In this document: one piece after another, positions 8,647-18,793 of the stretch
Layout: each line of letters starts with the position of its first letter
Numbering within the stretch: the first letter of the stretch is position 1
Assembly (NCBI GenBank): GCA_022709695.1
Contig: JAKLII010000004.1
Location: 124,001 to 188,000, forward strand
DNA from: Bacteroidota bacterium
GTDB lineage: Bacteria; Bacteroidota; Bacteroidia; Bacteroidales; SKPS01
Length of the DNA stretch: 64,000 nucleotides
Direction of reading: 5' to 3'
Program-made: the position numbers and the translations under genes
The notes under the pieces: model-generated
What the model was told of the DNA's origin: nothing
Seen by the model: the letters and a program-made list of their open reading frames with translations, nothing else
Databases searched by the model: none

Positions 8647-9840
8647 TCACGGGTTCAGGCACAGGGTCAGCGCTTTCATCCTGAACAATTCATAATAAAT
8701 TCTAAACCAAATCAATATACAGGGAAGAGCTTTCAGCACATACGGGACCACGAAACTCCTGCGCAGCACTGCCGGGAAAAGGTCGGTTGGGGAGAGCACA
8801 GTAAGGATAAAAGCCAGTACAAACAATACTACGTTCAGCCGGTTTCCCGCTGCCGGCACAAACCACATGGCGACACCCGTCATGGCAATGATGTAGGTGG
8901 GTGACTCAGCCCTGTAATTGAAAATCACTACCCAGATCAGGATGGATGCCAGCGTCAGATACCTGAAATCAAAGCTATTGTACAGCCGGTAGCGGAGAAA
9001 GGGCAGAAAGAAGAGTATGACCCCGGACATCAGCACCAGATTTTTGGGGATATCCGCCCTGAACCACGACTGCAGCAACCCTGCCACCGACATCCCCAGT
9101 TGTACGGACTGATCCTCCTGCAACGCATGAAGGTAGCTGGTGAGTAAGAATCCGTATTGGTTCAGGCTGATGAACAGCAACGGCAAGGAAATCAGAATAA
9201 TAAAAGAAAGCGCGGAATACAGAGCCATCTTCCATTTCCCGGGGTAAAACAGGAAGATTACCATCCCTGCCAGGGCAAAGGGTTTGATAAAGGCGGCAAA
9301 CAGAATGAAGAGGGTTGCCGGAAAACAGCGGCCCCTTTCCAGCATCCCGAACGAAAGCAGCATCAATCCTGCCATCAAAGGGTTCGACTGCTCGTTCTGT
9401 ATCGCTGTCATCAGTTCAATCACAATAATCAGCACCATCAGCCCTTTCTGTCTCTGACTCCGGACAGGGAGCAGCCAGATCGCAAAGAACAATGCCATGG
9501 CATTAAGAAGATTCCACAAACTGAGCCCCAACCAATCGGGGAAAATGGCAAACAGGCCAAAAAAGGCCGTAAAGGTGGGGGTGTATTTGTATTGGTCCCA
9601 GAACTCCCCGGGATACAAAAGATATAAATCCTTGCCCTCCTGCAGGTGGTGGAAGGATTTCTCAAACATCGTATAGTTGTTGTACCGGTTGTATTCCCTT
9701 CCCCCTTCTTGGTAGGTTTTCGTACCCGAAACCAGCGATTGAATACTGGCGGACAAGGACAAAAAAATCACCAGTGCCAGCAGGAATCTCCCGGAGGTAA
9801 AAAAGGCCAGTTTATGTTGCAGATGAAAACGGTTCAGCAT
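8647..9840 (-). CDS. GT87-like polytopic membrane glycosyltransferase (DUF2029)
   Basis: This encodes a 397-residue membrane protein with about ten hydrophobic segments. The periplasmic loop after the first helix contains YLLYPGEFWDQYKYTP. A later segment reads AIQNEQSNPLMAGLML, and another IKPFALAGMVIFLFYPGKW. This matches the DUF2029 / GT87 group of polyprenol-phosphate-mannose-using transferases, best known from actinobacteria. The ATG at 9840 gives a normal N-terminus (MLNRFHLQHK) before helix one. The frame is open to 9987, but that extension would overlap the promoter of the divergent gene. The acceptor is unknown. Confidence 0.75.
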   Translation of the reverse strand: MLNRFHLQHKLAFFTSGRFLLALVIFLSLSASIQSLVSGTKTYQEGGREYNRYNNYTMFEKSFHHLQEGKDLYLLYPGEFWDQYKYTPTFTAFFGLFAIFPDWLGLSLWNLLNAMALFFAIWLLPVRSQRQKGLMVLIIVIELMTAIQNEQSNPLMAGLMLLSFGMLERGRCFPATLFILFAAFIKPFALAGMVIFLFYPGKWKMALYSALSFIILISLPLLFISLNQYGFLLTSYLHALQEDQSVQLGMSVAGLLQSWFRADIPKNLVLMSGVILFFLPFLRYRLYNSFDFRYLTLASILIWVVIFNYRAESPTYIIAMTGVAMWFVPAAGNRLNVVLFVLAFILTVLSPTDLFPAVLRRSFVVPYVLKALPCILIWFRIYYELFRMKALTLCLNP

Positions 9841-9954
9841 CCCCTGTTCTTTAAATCGCAATAGGAAAGCAAAAATAGGAAACATCCCTGTGATCATTTT
9901 AATCCCGGTGTACGAAAAAATTGAAAAAAAAATAACACTCATTTCAATATTCGA

Positions 9955-9962
9955 TATATTTG
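9955..9962 (+). promoter_or_regulatory. Bacteroidetes -7 element (TATATTTG) for the 9986 gene
   Basis: TATATTTG lies 23 bases before the ATG at 9986. It supports that start over the longer frame opening at 9890. Confidence 0.6.
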
Positions 9963-9985
9963 CGTGGATCAAACACGCACATACC

Positions 9986-11563
9986 ATGAAAAGAAATCAT
10001 TCGTACTCCACCAGGCAATGGATCATTCTTCAGGTTTGTATTCTGGTAATTATACCGGGATTTATTTCTGCCCAGTACCAGGACAGAATCTGGGTTTTCG
10101 GCAGACCCTATGCAGGGTCTTCGAATGCTACCCTTAATTTTGGCAACCAGCCTGTGCCGTCCGGGCCCATTTTTACCCTCCCAAACGGGCAACCTTCGTC
10201 TATTTCCACAAGCAATGGCAATGAGCAATGGGCAGTTGTGGTGAACCCATTTACCGGGAATGTAATTTTTTATACGGACGGGAAGCAGGTCTTCGACCAT
10301 GTGAACGCTGTAATTCCAAGTATTGACCTGGGCGCAAATGTTTCCTCAGTCCAACCTGTAGCCATTGCTCCCGTGCCCAGATCAGACCTTAAAGCGAAGA
10401 ACAGTTACAATCTGTATTATATTTTTTCAAACGGAACCGGAAGTTTTTTCTCCTCATTCGTGAATGGAAATATCGTGTATCATATTTACGATTATGTAAA
10501 TCAGACCTTCAGCCAGACCTTCACACTGCCCGGTCCGTACGGTACAGCAGATGTTACCGAAGGGATGAAAATTATTCCGTGCGACAATAATCCGGATGTT
10601 CTCTGGCTTGTTACCAGTCTTTTCCCTTATACGGGCCTCACAACCAAGTATGTGGTGTATAAGATTGATAAGAACGTCGTTACCTATCATGGAGACTTCG
10701 ATTTCGGCCCCGCAAAAGCTCCCCTGAATACCGGCGCATCACCGATCATCTACATTACCTACAGCAGAGCCGGAACACCTGCCGGAATTACCAATGTAGG
10801 TTTTGCCTCCCAGTACCCTCCGGCTGTTTTCACCTGTCAGTTCGATAATATCAATGGGGCATTTCTGCCAAATACTGTAAAGACCTGCAATACAGGATAT
10901 ACCTCTTCAATTCCATCCATTTATACCTGTGAATTTTCTCCCAACGGAAGATTCCTGTACTATTCTGTGTACAGAACTACCGCCACCACCAATGCGCTGT
11001 TCCAGGTAGATCTTACAGATTCTGTCCTGACGCCCACCCAGGTAAAGTCTTTCAACTATCCCTATGCAGGCGGATTGAAACAGGGACCCGACAGCCTGAT
11101 TTACCATGTTCATGACGACGGGTATGAAACACATGCCATGAAAATTGGCAGAATTCTTACCCCTAACCAGAAATTTATTCCGGGCACTACCCCTATCAAC
11201 CAGTTTTACCAGGAGAATTTCCAAATCTATAATAATGTTTTCGGGATCGGATTGTGTGAATTCCTAGTCATCCCTTACACTGTGCAGATTGGAACAGATG
11301 ATTTCCCTGCTGCTGAAGGATTGGATTTGCAGCTATATCCAAATCCTGCCGATGATTTCCTGCATCTCAGACTTAATCCGGAGGATGCACAGGGAGGAAC
11401 GATCATCTTATCGGATCTGCATGGGAAACAGATTATTTCAGTCCCTGCTGGTCAGACCCGGGAACTGGAGATACCAACCGGCCATTTGCCCGAAGGGGTA
11501 TACCTGTTGCATTGTATTACCCCTAACCGGACCAATCTCCAGAAAGTGATGATTGCTCACTAA
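9986..11563 (+). CDS. T9SS-secreted beta-propeller-like surface protein
   Basis: This is a 525-residue secreted protein. The signal peptide runs to ~residue 29 (GFISAQ). The body resembles the Bacteroidetes proteins that open with a WVFG...LNFG segment and continue with repeated beta-rich blocks (GNVIFYTDG, EFSPNGRFLYYSVY, KQGPDSLIYHVHDDG), suggesting a beta-propeller. The last ~80 residues form a type A sorting domain. It starts LQLYPNPADDFLHL, has ILSDLHGKQI and ends GVYLLHCITPN...KVMIAH. The sorting domain predicts export through the type IX system and attachment to the cell surface. The N-terminal part is related in design to the 35416-39282 protein. No enzymatic residues are evident. Confidence 0.85.
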   Translation: MKRNHSYSTRQWIILQVCILVIIPGFISAQYQDRIWVFGRPYAGSSNATLNFGNQPVPSGPIFTLPNGQPSSISTSNGNEQWAVVVNPFTGNVIFYTDGKQVFDHVNAVIPSIDLGANVSSVQPVAIAPVPRSDLKAKNSYNLYYIFSNGTGSFFSSFVNGNIVYHIYDYVNQTFSQTFTLPGPYGTADVTEGMKIIPCDNNPDVLWLVTSLFPYTGLTTKYVVYKIDKNVVTYHGDFDFGPAKAPLNTGASPIIYITYSRAGTPAGITNVGFASQYPPAVFTCQFDNINGAFLPNTVKTCNTGYTSSIPSIYTCEFSPNGRFLYYSVYRTTATTNALFQVDLTDSVLTPTQVKSFNYPYAGGLKQGPDSLIYHVHDDGYETHAMKIGRILTPNQKFIPGTTPINQFYQENFQIYNNVFGIGLCEFLVIPYTVQIGTDDFPAAEGLDLQLYPNPADDFLHLRLNPEDAQGGTIILSDLHGKQIISVPAGQTRELEIPTGHLPEGVYLLHCITPNRTNLQKVMIAH

Positions 11564-11611
11564 TGGTACGACCGAATCCGGAAACTCCATCGGTTGATCA
11601 GCCTAAATACC

Positions 11612-11619
11612 TAACTTTG
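11612..11619 (+). promoter_or_regulatory. Bacteroidetes -7 element (TAACTTTG) for mtaB
   Basis: TAACTTTG lies 20 bases before the TTG start at 11640. Confidence 0.55.
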
Positions 11620-11639
11620 CCCTGAAAAACCAAGGGCGA

Positions 11640-12947
11640 TTGAATATCTCATTCCATACACTGGGCTGTAAACTGAATTTTGCAGAAACCTCGGCCATAG
11701 CCAACCGGTTCAGGGCGGCTGGCCACACCATATCCGAACGGCATGCCGGTGCTGATGTGCTTGTAATCAACACCTGTGCAGTTACGGATATTGCCGAAAA
11801 GAAGTGCCGGTCGGCCATACGGCAGGCCAGGCGTAACAACCCGGATGCCATTATTGTGGCTGCCGGTTGTTTCTCTCAAATCAGCCCTGAAGTGCTGGCC
11901 TCAATGGAAGAGGTGGATATTGTGGTGGGCAATGAACACAAATACCAGCTGGTGGAGATTATTGAACAGTACCACAAGTCGGACAAGGCCTGGATTGATC
12001 ACACCAATATCCTTAAGACCAGGGTTTTCACACCCGGATTCTCGTTGATTGACCGAACCCGTACCTTTCTTAAAATCCAGGACGGCTGCAATTATGGCTG
12101 CACCTACTGCACGATACCGAAAGCACGGGGAAGAAGCCGGAGCGGCAAGGTATCCGAGATCGTTCAGCTCGTGAAAGATTTGGAAACCAAGGGGGTACAG
12201 GAGATTGTCCTGACCGGGGTAAATGTGGGCGACTTTGGCAGGCCGCATGGTGAAAACCTCACATCGCTGCTGCAGGAGATTGTCTCCATCAAACCATGGC
12301 TCCGGATCCGGCTGGGCTCGGTTGAACCGGAACTACTGTCTGATGAAATCATCCGGCTTGTGGCGGATTCCCCGTGCCTGATGCCCCATTTCCACCTTCC
12401 GTTGCAGTCGGGGGATGATGAGGTCCTGAGGGCTATGAAGCGTAAATACACTACCCACCTGTTCGGAGATCGTGTTGAAAAAATCCGGGAGCTGCTCCCT
12501 GATGCCTTTATCGCCGTGGATGTGATTGCCGGTTTCCCGGGCGAATCAGAAACGATGTTCGAAAACTCCCTCCGGTTCATCGAAGGGCTTCCCCTGTCCT
12601 GGCTGCATGTGTTTACCTACAGTGAAAGGAAAAACACTCAGGCAATTACCATAACCCCCAAGGTACCTCCCGCAGAGATCAAACAGCGGGGAAAAATGCT
12701 GCAAAAAATGGCTGATCAGAAAAAGATCGCCTTCAACCAATCGTTTATCGGCTCCACAAGGCCGGTGCTGTTCGAATCGGACAGGCATGAGGGGATGATT
12801 CAGGGTTTTACAGATAACTATATCAGGGTTTTACATCCATATGATGCAGATCTGGTAAATCAGATCAAACAGGTCAGGCTGCTTGAAATTCACCCGGGCG
12901 GGGTCCTGGGTATACTGGAACCGGAATTTTCACACCGCAAGACCTAA
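11640..12947 (+). CDS. mtaB: tRNA t6A37 methylthiotransferase MtaB
   Basis: This 435-residue radical-SAM methylthiotransferase converts t6A37 of ANN-decoding tRNAs to ms2t6A. The N-terminal UPF0004 domain supplies three cluster cysteines (Cys10 in TLGCKLN, Cys46 in NTCAVT, Cys77 in AAGCFSQ). The radical SAM motif CNYGCTYC provides Cys150, 154 and 157. A GVNVGDFG segment and C-terminal TRAM-like region follow. The short N-terminus and TLGCKLN motif fit MtaB better than MiaB or RimO. The start is a TTG 20 bases after a -7 element. TsaD (27248), also in this window, makes the t6A substrate. The TamB-like gene follows after 30 bases. Confidence 0.93.
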   Translation: MNISFHTLGCKLNFAETSAIANRFRAAGHTISERHAGADVLVINTCAVTDIAEKKCRSAIRQARRNNPDAIIVAAGCFSQISPEVLASMEEVDIVVGNEHKYQLVEIIEQYHKSDKAWIDHTNILKTRVFTPGFSLIDRTRTFLKIQDGCNYGCTYCTIPKARGRSRSGKVSEIVQLVKDLETKGVQEIVLTGVNVGDFGRPHGENLTSLLQEIVSIKPWLRIRLGSVEPELLSDEIIRLVADSPCLMPHFHLPLQSGDDEVLRAMKRKYTTHLFGDRVEKIRELLPDAFIAVDVIAGFPGESETMFENSLRFIEGLPLSWLHVFTYSERKNTQAITITPKVPPAEIKQRGKMLQKMADQKKIAFNQSFIGSTRPVLFESDRHEGMIQGFTDNYIRVLHPYDADLVNQIKQVRLLEIHPGGVLGILEPEFSHRKT

Positions 12948-12972
12948 CATTTACCTGAAATTTTCGTTCAAC

Positions 12973-12980
12973 TATTTTTG
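12973..12980 (+). promoter_or_regulatory. Possible -7 element (TATTTTTG) at the tamB start
   Basis: The string fits TAnnTTTG but overlaps the TTG start codon. It may be chance in an A/T-rich gap. Confidence 0.25.
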
Positions 12981-15900
12981 TATTTTAATTTTTTACGCAT
13001 CAGAAGGTTTGTAAAAATAGCGCTTATCACCATCGGTGTCATGTTGCTGATACCGGTATTGCTGGTTTTGCTGATTCAGATCTCCTCTGTTCAGCAGATG
13101 GTAAAAGATAAGCTGGCAGGCAATCTCAGCAGGAAATCGGGGATGGAGGTGAAAATCCGACATGTACAGCTTGCTTTGCCTTATTACATCAGGGTCTCAG
13201 GGGTTACCATCCACGACCACCACAAACAGCTGATGCTCAGCGCAGAATCGTCCAGCATAAAAGTAAGGTCGTATGGATTCCGTTCAGGGGTGATCAGGAT
13301 TCATCAGCTTACCCTTTCCAAGCCCGCCATCTGGCACACGAAGTACACAGGAGAATCCACGGACAATCTTTCGCTTTTTCTGCAAAAAATCAGTGGCCCG
13401 CAAAAGAAAAAAACACCGGGCGAAACCGCTTCAACAGTACGGGTCGACCGTATAACCCTGAAAAACGGCAGGTATGTATCTGCCCTTTCATCTAAAAGAA
13501 ATTCCTCCACCTCAATTGACTTTAACCATCTGAATCTGAGCGAAATTTATACGGATATTTCCAATATTTCGCTGCAGGGGAACGATGCCAGCTTCAAGGT
13601 CAACCGCATGCGTTTCAAAGAACAGAAAGGGTTTATCCTGCAGGATCTCGCAGCCCAGGCTGAAATCAGTGAAACTTCCATCCGCCTGAGAAACCTGACG
13701 ATAGAAACCCCGAAATCGGCACTCGCCCTCGACCTTAGTTTCCATTATCTCGATTTCAGTGACTTTAATGATTTTATCGACAAGGTGATGATCAGAAGCC
13801 AGATCGGAAACAGCCGTTTATCCACCCATGATCTGGGGTATTTTGTGCCCGCCTTTTATAAAACCGACAATATCCTCAATCTCAGAGGAAGCATCATGGG
13901 CTCACTGGGTGATTTCTCAACCAGAGGGCTCCAGTTCAGCAGCGGATCTACCAGTTTTGACGGGGAAATCGCGATGGAAGGGCTGCCCGATTTTGAGAAC
14001 ACCATGATAAGCCTGGATATCCGTCATCTGATTATGGATCCGCTGGACCTGGCGCGATGGAGCTACACCCGGGGGGCTGACCGCAATTATCTGAACCTCC
14101 CGCCCGAGGTCACCGGTCTGGGTCCGGTATCGGTAGAAGGAAAATTCAATGGCCGTTACAGGGATTTTGTCGCACAGGCAGGCTTCACAGGTCAGTTTGG
14201 AAATATCACCGCCAACATGCAGTTGTCGGAAACCGGCGGGGTTTACTATGCCGATGGCTCCCTCGGAGTAAACGATGTGGATGCAGGCAAATACCTCCGC
14301 GAAAGCAGGCTTGGCAAAGTAAGCTTTGACCTTGACATCAGCGGATCGGCTACGGATAAGACCTGGGATTTTACGGTGGATGGCCTGGTACACGCATTGG
14401 CATTTAACGGATACGACTACAGGAACATTGGTATCGACGGTAAGGTGCTCGACCGAAGGTTCATCGGATCCGTTGACATGGAGGACCGGAACATTGCTTT
14501 GAATTTCAACGGAAACATAGACTTCAATGCCAGGATCCCGGAATACAACTTCGTGGCCGACATCCGGAAAGCAAACCTCTTTAACCTGGGTTTTGTAAAC
14601 GATTCACTGAAGGGCCTGCTGTCGGCAAAACTCTCTATCGACATGAAGGGCAATCACCCCGACAACCTGTCGGGACTTGCCGAGGTTGAATTTGCCGAGT
14701 TCAACACACCCGCCCGGAATTATCAGCTCAGCTCATTGAAAATAAATACAGTAGCCTCACAGGAAAACAAACGAAAACTGATTGTGGTCCGTTCCGATTA
14801 CCTGGATGGTGACATTTACGGCAATTTTACGTATGCAGCCCTCCCTGAAGCCATCAGACAATTTCTGCAGCCATATCTTCCTGACCTGACCAAAAAACTG
14901 TTTCGTGCCGGAGCTGAAACAGCCATGAACGGCGATAGGAACGATATCTTTCTTGATATCAAGCTGAAACAAACCGGAAACCTGACGCAGCTTTTTACAG
15001 GGACCCGGATTGATGCCTCCCTTATTGACCTCAGGGGGAGTTACCAGCAGGAGCAACGGAAACTCAGACTGAATGTGAACGCTGCCACGGTAAAGATGGG
15101 TAGCCGCAGTCTTGAGAACTGGTATCTGAACCTGTACAACAACGGCAAAGGGCTTGTAACTGAAACCGGTGCACAGATGGCCGGTTTGAGTGACACCCTG
15201 AATATCTTTGCCCCTTCATGGGAAAGCACAACCCTTGACAATAATACCAACAGCCTGATAACATGCAAGTTTCAACCCGATGCACCCGAACCTGAAGGGG
15301 TCATCCGCAGCGAAATCCAGTTGCACGACTTCTCTGATCTGAAAGTTATACTTACTGAAGGGTATATTTCCCTCAGCGATACCCTCTGGCAAATCCGCAA
15401 CGGAAGTACTGTATCCCTCAGAAACAAGAGCCTGGATATCCAAAACTTCGAGTTTTACAGCAACAGCCAGAAAATCACGATAGATGGTGAATCGGCAGAG
15501 CTATCGGACCATTCCATCACCGCCACCTTCGAGAAGATTGACCTCTCCTGGATTGATTTTCTGACGGTGCCGGCAGGGGTTGACCTTGATGGTGCCATCT
15601 CGGGCAAGGTGAACCTCAAGAACATTTTTGATGAGATCAGGATCCTGTCAGACCTTACCATTGCTGATTTTGCGATGAACGGTGACCGGCTTGGGGATTT
15701 CAACCTGATGAGCATGTGGGACGATCGGTTGCAGGGAATGAAGCTTGCCGGGAATTTTCTGTACCAGGGAAATGCGGGAGTAAAACGGACCGCCGAGATT
15801 TCGGGGTATCTGTTCCCCCTGGCACGCGACCGGGACAATTTCGACCTTACCGTGGATTTCGACAACTTCAGGCTGAACCTGCTGAGCTCTATCCTCTCCA

Positions 15901-17465
15901 GTATATCCACCGATATTCGTGGTTTCGGGATGGGAAAGCTTCATCTTGGGGGCACATTCCGGTCGCCGGAAGTGACAGGCAAGCTGAAAGCAACAGTAAG
16001 GAATATGTTTATTGATTACCTGAATACCTGGTACAGTTTCACGGACACCATCACGTTTACCAGGGATGCGATCATCTTCAAGAATATTCAGCTAAGCGAC
16101 AACAACCGCGGCAACTCCCGGGAGCCCTATGAAGGGGTACTCAATGGCACCATAAGCCACAGGGGGTTCAGCAAATTCAACTTTAATCTGGGCATCAGGG
16201 CTCAGAATTTCACCTTCATGAATACCAATGGTGAGCAGGACCCTTACTATTTTGGCAAGGCAGTAGCATCCGGAAATGTGTCGATCACAGGCCCTGACAA
16301 CAGCCTGCTCATCAAGATACAGGCCACCACCGAAAGGAACACCCTGCTGGAGATACCCGTTACTTCCTCAACGGAGGTAACAAAAAGCAGCTTCATCACA
16401 TTTGTAAACAAAAGTGCCGGTGAAGATGATGATGTGCCAGTTCCGGCAAGGAAGCGAAGGGAGAATTCACTGAGGATGGATATGAACATCCGGGTTACCC
16501 CTGATGCAACCGTGAGGCTGGTGTTTGACCCGCTGGTTGGTGATCTGATTCAGGCCACCGGCAGCGGCGACCTGCAGATGGAGATCGACAGCAAAGGAGA
16601 TTTCGCGCTGCGCGGACAATATGTCCTCAACAGCGGGGATTATATGTTCAACCTGGAAAATATTTTCAGCAAAAAATTCAACATTAAGAGCGGCAGCACT
16701 ATCCGCTGGAACGGGGATCCGTATGATGCCATCCTGGATATTGAAGCGATTTACCCTACCAAAGCCCACCTTTCACCCTTAAATCCTGAGGATTCAACCC
16801 TGAGTGCACAATCGGTGAACTGTGTGATATATATGTCCGACAAACTCTCGAACCCATCCATCCGGTTCGGCATTGAATTTCCGGATATGACGAGTTTCGA
16901 TGCTGAACGCTACCAGGCGTTGATAAAGCCGAACCTGAATTATCATTTCCTGTCGCTGCTGGCCATCAGCAGGTTTGTGAACACCCAGTCGCAGCAGTTT
17001 CTTGAGGCCGGAAGCAGTGCCAATCTGGCAAACGTAAGCACCACGGAGATTCTGGCGAACCAGTTGTCGTTATGGTTATCGAGTATCAGCGACAGGTTTG
17101 AGGTGGATTTCGCTTATCATCCCGGCTCGTATCTGGGTCAGGAACAGGTAGATGCGGCATTAAAGACCCAGATTCTGAATGACAGGCTCACCATTGAGAG
17201 TAAAGTGGGTTTCGGCGGGGGCAACTATGCCGGGTCCAACGAACAGACCAGCAATATGGTAGGCGACTTTCAGGCGGAGTACAGGATCGATAAGGAGGGG
17301 AAATTCAGGGTGAAGGCCTACAACCGGCACAACGGCTACAACGTATTGTACGAAGGGGCACCCTACACACAGGGGGTAGGTGTGTTTTACCGCAGGGAGT
17401 TCAACCACCTGCGTGATGTGATCCGGAAGCAGAAAAAGGAACAGGCAGCAGGTACCGGAAACTGA
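12978..17465 (+). CDS. tamB: TamB/DUF490 translocation and assembly module protein
   Basis: This encodes a 1495-residue envelope protein. A single N-terminal membrane anchor (~residues 12-35) precedes a very long beta-rich body built from repeating strands, as in the AsmA/TamB/YhdP bridge-like proteins. The last ~450 residues match DUF490: LGGTFRSPEVTGKLKA, then TPDATVRLVFDPLVGD, GDLQMEIDSKGDFALRGQY and a closing QVDAALKTQILNDRLTIESKVGFG. TamB-type proteins span the periplasm and help outer-membrane protein insertion or phospholipid transport. The only usable start near the anchor is the TTG at 12978. That TTG overlaps a TATTTTTG string resembling a -7 element, so the start is uncertain. Co-transcription with mtaB is likely. 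Confidence 0.88.
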   Translation: MYFNFLRIRRFVKIALITIGVMLLIPVLLVLLIQISSVQQMVKDKLAGNLSRKSGMEVKIRHVQLALPYYIRVSGVTIHDHHKQLMLSAESSSIKVRSYGFRSGVIRIHQLTLSKPAIWHTKYTGESTDNLSLFLQKISGPQKKKTPGETASTVRVDRITLKNGRYVSALSSKRNSSTSIDFNHLNLSEIYTDISNISLQGNDASFKVNRMRFKEQKGFILQDLAAQAEISETSIRLRNLTIETPKSALALDLSFHYLDFSDFNDFIDKVMIRSQIGNSRLSTHDLGYFVPAFYKTDNILNLRGSIMGSLGDFSTRGLQFSSGSTSFDGEIAMEGLPDFENTMISLDIRHLIMDPLDLARWSYTRGADRNYLNLPPEVTGLGPVSVEGKFNGRYRDFVAQAGFTGQFGNITANMQLSETGGVYYADGSLGVNDVDAGKYLRESRLGKVSFDLDISGSATDKTWDFTVDGLVHALAFNGYDYRNIGIDGKVLDRRFIGSVDMEDRNIALNFNGNIDFNARIPEYNFVADIRKANLFNLGFVNDSLKGLLSAKLSIDMKGNHPDNLSGLAEVEFAEFNTPARNYQLSSLKINTVASQENKRKLIVVRSDYLDGDIYGNFTYAALPEAIRQFLQPYLPDLTKKLFRAGAETAMNGDRNDIFLDIKLKQTGNLTQLFTGTRIDASLIDLRGSYQQEQRKLRLNVNAATVKMGSRSLENWYLNLYNNGKGLVTETGAQMAGLSDTLNIFAPSWESTTLDNNTNSLITCKFQPDAPEPEGVIRSEIQLHDFSDLKVILTEGYISLSDTLWQIRNGSTVSLRNKSLDIQNFEFYSNSQKITIDGESAELSDHSITATFEKIDLSWIDFLTVPAGVDLDGAISGKVNLKNIFDEIRILSDLTIADFAMNGDRLGDFNLMSMWDDRLQGMKLAGNFLYQGNAGVKRTAEISGYLFPLARDRDNFDLTVDFDNFRLNLLSSILSSISTDIRGFGMGKLHLGGTFRSPEVTGKLKATVRNMFIDYLNTWYSFTDTITFTRDAIIFKNIQLSDNNRGNSREPYEGVLNGTISHRGFSKFNFNLGIRAQNFTFMNTNGEQDPYYFGKAVASGNVSITGPDNSLLIKIQATTERNTLLEIPVTSSTEVTKSSFITFVNKSAGEDDDVPVPARKRRENSLRMDMNIRVTPDATVRLVFDPLVGDLIQATGSGDLQMEIDSKGDFALRGQYVLNSGDYMFNLENIFSKKFNIKSGSTIRWNGDPYDAILDIEAIYPTKAHLSPLNPEDSTLSAQSVNCVIYMSDKLSNPSIRFGIEFPDMTSFDAERYQALIKPNLNYHFLSLLAISRFVNTQSQQFLEAGSSANLANVSTTEILANQLSLWLSSISDRFEVDFAYHPGSYLGQEQVDAALKTQILNDRLTIESKVGFGGGNYAGSNEQTSNMVGDFQAEYRIDKEGKFRVKAYNRHNGYNVLYEGAPYTQGVGVFYRREFNHLRDVIRKQKKEQAAGTGN

Positions 17466-17484
17466 AGAAGGAGAAAAATCAGGA

Positions 17485-18696
17485 TTAGCGGAGATCGAGG
17501 TTATGCCCCATCTTCTCCTGTTTGGTGATCAGATATTTCTGGTTGAACTGGTTCGGGGGGATGATCAGCGGAATAATTTCCTCGATAAAAATTCCATACC
17601 CCTCCAACCCCACTTTCTTTCCGGGGTTGTTACTGATAAGCCTGATGTGCGACAATCCAAGATCGCGGAGAATCTGTGCGCCAATACCATAATCCCTTTC
17701 ATCGGCTTTAAAGCCAAGTTTGAGATTGGCTTCCACGGTATCAAAACCATTCTCCTGCAAATGATAGGCTTTCAGTTTGTTGATCAAACCAATCCCCCTT
17801 CCTTCCTGGTTCATATACAACACTACCCCTTTGCCCTCTTTTTCGATCAGTTTCATCGATTCATGGAGCTGGGGGCCGCAGTCGCATTTGCACGATCCAA
17901 AGATATCCCCGGTAACGCAGGAGGAGTGCACCCTTACCAGCACCGGTTCATCCTTCTCCCACGAACCCTTTACCAGGGCAATATGGATCTGTCCGTTGGT
18001 GAGTTGTGAGTATGCTTTCAGCCTGAAGGAGCCCCATTCGGTGGGCAGGTCTACCTCTTCTTCCTGATGGATCAGGCTTTCGGTGCGAAGCCTGTAGGCG
18101 ATAAGGTCTTTGATCGTAACGATCTTCAGTTTGAACTTCTGCGCGATTTTGTACAGGTCCGGAAGGCGGGCCATGGTACCGTCTTCGTTCATGATCTCCA
18201 CCAGGGTGCCTGACGGGCGAAATCCTGCCAGGCGTGCCAGATCGATAGAGGCTTCGGTATGGCCTGCACGCCTGAGGACACCGGCCTGTTTGGCCCTTAG
18301 CGGGAAGATATGACCCGGGCGACCGAGCTCAGAGGATTTGGTGGCGGGATCGACCAAAGCGCGGATGGTTTTTGCCCTGTCGCTGGCGGAGATCCCGGTG
18401 GTACAACTATGGCCCAGGAGATCAACGGATACGGTAAACTGGGTTTCGTGGCTCGAAGTGTTGCGGTTCACCATCAGTTCCAGGCCAAGTGTCTCGCAAC
18501 GCTCCTCGGTGAGGGCAACACATATCAGGCCCCTGCCATGGGTTGCCATGAAATTCACTTTTTCGGGAGTAACCATTTCGGAGGCAATAATGAAATCCCC
18601 TTCGTTTTCCCGGTCTTCATCATCCACTACAATCACGAAATTGCCATCCTTGATCTCCCTGATAGCCTCTCTGATGCTGTTGAGCTTGTATTCCAT
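17485..18696 (-). CDS. ribBA: Bifunctional DHBP synthase / GTP cyclohydrolase II
   Basis: This 403-residue fusion performs two entry steps of riboflavin synthesis. The N-terminal RibB domain (1-~205) makes 3,4-dihydroxy-2-butanone 4-phosphate from ribulose 5-phosphate and has [18 protein letters not shown] and [10 protein letters not shown]. The C-terminal RibA domain hydrolyses GTP. It has the zinc ligands in [18 protein letters not shown] and the motif [10 protein letters not shown]. Both active sites look complete. The gene is convergent with tamB (19 bases between stops). No FMN riboswitch is seen upstream, only a -7 element at 18725-18732. Confidence 0.96.
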   Translation of the reverse strand: MEYKLNSIREAIREIKDGNFVIVVDDEDRENEGDFIIASEMVTPEKVNFMATHGRGLICVALTEERCETLGLELMVNRNTSSHETQFTVSVDLLGHSCTTGISASDRAKTIRALVDPATKSSELGRPGHIFPLRAKQAGVLRRAGHTEASIDLARLAGFRPSGTLVEIMNEDGTMARLPDLYKIAQKFKLKIVTIKDLIAYRLRTESLIHQEEEVDLPTEWGSFRLKAYSQLTNGQIHIALVKGSWEKDEPVLVRVHSSCVTGDIFGSCKCDCGPQLHESMKLIEKEGKGVVLYMNQEGRGIGLINKLKAYHLQENGFDTVEANLKLGFKADERDYGIGAQILRDLGLSHIRLISNNPGKKVGLEGYGIFIEEIIPLIIPPNQFNQKYLITKQEKMGHNLDLR

Positions 18697-18724
18697 TGTT
18701 TTGATGCCTTCCCAAAATGTGGCG

Positions 18725-18732
18725 CAAAATTA
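18725..18732 (-). promoter_or_regulatory. Bacteroidetes -7 element (TAATTTTG) for ribBA
   Basis: The minus strand reads TAATTTTG, 29 bases before the ATG. Confidence 0.5.
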
Positions 18733-18793
18733 ACAATAAAGCAGAGATAATCGATGAATTAAACAACAATCTCCAACAGGCAGAATGGGATCG

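Noticed and set aside
9841..9987. N-terminal extension of the GT87-like protein
   Set aside because: It would overlap the promoter of the divergent gene and adds an extra hydrophobic lead not needed by the family.
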